Shown here: positions 63,712-64,000 of the stretch, piece by piece
Position numbering within the stretch: the stretch's first letter is position 1
Layout: every line of letters begins with the position of its first letter
Assembly (NCBI RefSeq): GCF_024055665.1
Contig: NZ_JAMXMC010000003.1
Span: 346,814 to 410,813 of the forward strand
Reading direction: 5' to 3'
DNA length: 64,000 bases
Source: Ideonella oryzae
Lineage (GTDB): Bacteria > Pseudomonadota > Gammaproteobacteria > Burkholderiales > Burkholderiaceae_C
Notes under the pieces: generated by a model
Told to the model about the DNA's origin: nothing
Seen by the model: only the letters and a program-made list of their open reading frames with translations
The model's database searches: none
Program-made: the position numbers and the translations under genes

Positions 63712-64000
63712 TCAGCGGAAATCCCGGCTGCGCGCCGTGGGCGCCAGCCGGCCCAGCCAGGGGGTCAGGTCCTCGGCATGGCCGACGATGAGGTTGCAGA
63801 CCTCGCCCTCGCGCTGCCAGGTGCCGGCCAGGCCCAGCAGCCGGGCCGACACCAGCACGGTGCGGAAGCGCTCGTAGACCCGCGGCCAGCAGATGGCCTG
63901 GACCAGCCCGGTCTCGTCTTCCAGCGTGATGAACAGGGTGCCGCTGGCGGTGGGTGGGCGCTGGCGCATGGTGACAATGCCGGCGTGGCGCACCAGCCGG
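63712..64000 (-). CDS. dnaE2: Error-prone DNA polymerase DnaE2/ImuC, C-terminal end (truncated by window edge)
   Basis: The last 95 or so residues of a DnaE2-type polymerase: [27 protein letters not shown] (read as [17 protein letters not shown] then [20 protein letters not shown]) is the OB-fold typical of DnaE2, and the protein ends SRDFR. DnaE2 acts in SOS mutagenesis with ImuA/ImuB, whose genes would lie to the right on the same strand. The start lies outside the window. Confidence 0.9.
   Translation of the reverse strand, partial: RLVRHAGIVTMRQRPPTASGTLFITLEDETGLVQAICWPRVYERFRTVLVSARLLGLAGTWQREGEVCNLIVGHAEDLTPWLGRLAPTARSRDFR

Overview
The window is one stretch of a GC-rich betaproteobacterial chromosome. 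Gene content and order (yicC-gmk-rpoZ-spoT; an argH / sensor kinase / LytTR regulator / hemCDXY neighbourhood; ppc beside hemC; dinB; dnaE2) point to Burkholderiales, probably the Ideonella/Rubrivivax/Leptothrix side of the order. The species cannot be named from the sequence alone.

Layout. 1-6044: housekeeping and stress genes (end of yicC, gmk, rpoZ, spoT, greB, a bestrophin-like channel, a WYL regulator). 6239-7354: an unrecognised gene. 7306-29966: an accessory region of about 22.7 kb, all on the minus strand, holding an unusual lipid/polyketide synthase system. It is split by a strong terminator into two units. Unit A reads sulfotransferase, small coiled-coil protein, TolC-like outer-membrane lipoprotein, then a membrane/HlyD fusion. 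Unit B reads a 2761-residue synthase (two nitronate-monooxygenase-like domains, KS, AT, ACP, KR, DH), a 1607-residue synthase (KS, AT, DH, fused phosphopantetheinyl transferase), an alpha/beta hydrolase, a beta-propeller protein and a secreted esterase. 30425-30674: a tandem pair of tRNA-Arg(ACG) genes. 30699-34950: hemY-hemX-hemD-hemC. 35021-37852: ppc. 38029-39336: an ACP-sulfotransferase didomain gene, which probably belongs functionally with the synthase cluster although it lies 8 kb away. 39359-42770: LytTR response regulator, histidine kinase, argH. 42688-43260: a small low-GC insertion bounded by a duplicated argH 3' end and carrying a gene for a secreted repeat peptide. 43351-46699: a DUF5666 / DUF6502 / DUF5666 operon with a clear promoter and operator-like palindrome, divergent from a LexA-box-controlled dinB. 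48152-64000: assorted genes (DUF454, hemerythrin, LysR, HAF-repeat protein, lldD, zinc metallopeptidase, dcd, Mpo1-like, MarR, ClC channel, membrane ferritin/VIT protein, Na+/H+ antiporter, chemoreceptor with a sigma-28-type promoter, and the 3' end of dnaE2).

How the parts may work together. The two megasynthases resemble iterative PUFA / heterocyst-glycolipid synthases. Together they carry loading, condensation, ketoreduction, dehydration, enoyl reduction (nitronate-monooxygenase-type domain) and their own carrier-protein activation, but no thioesterase domain. The following hydrolase is a candidate release enzyme. Two sulfotransferases, one fused to a carrier protein, suggest either a sulfated lipid or a sulfation-assisted decarboxylation that gives a terminal alkene. 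The adjacent HlyD/TolC-type pair suggests export or outer-envelope placement. All of this is inference from domain content; the product is unknown.
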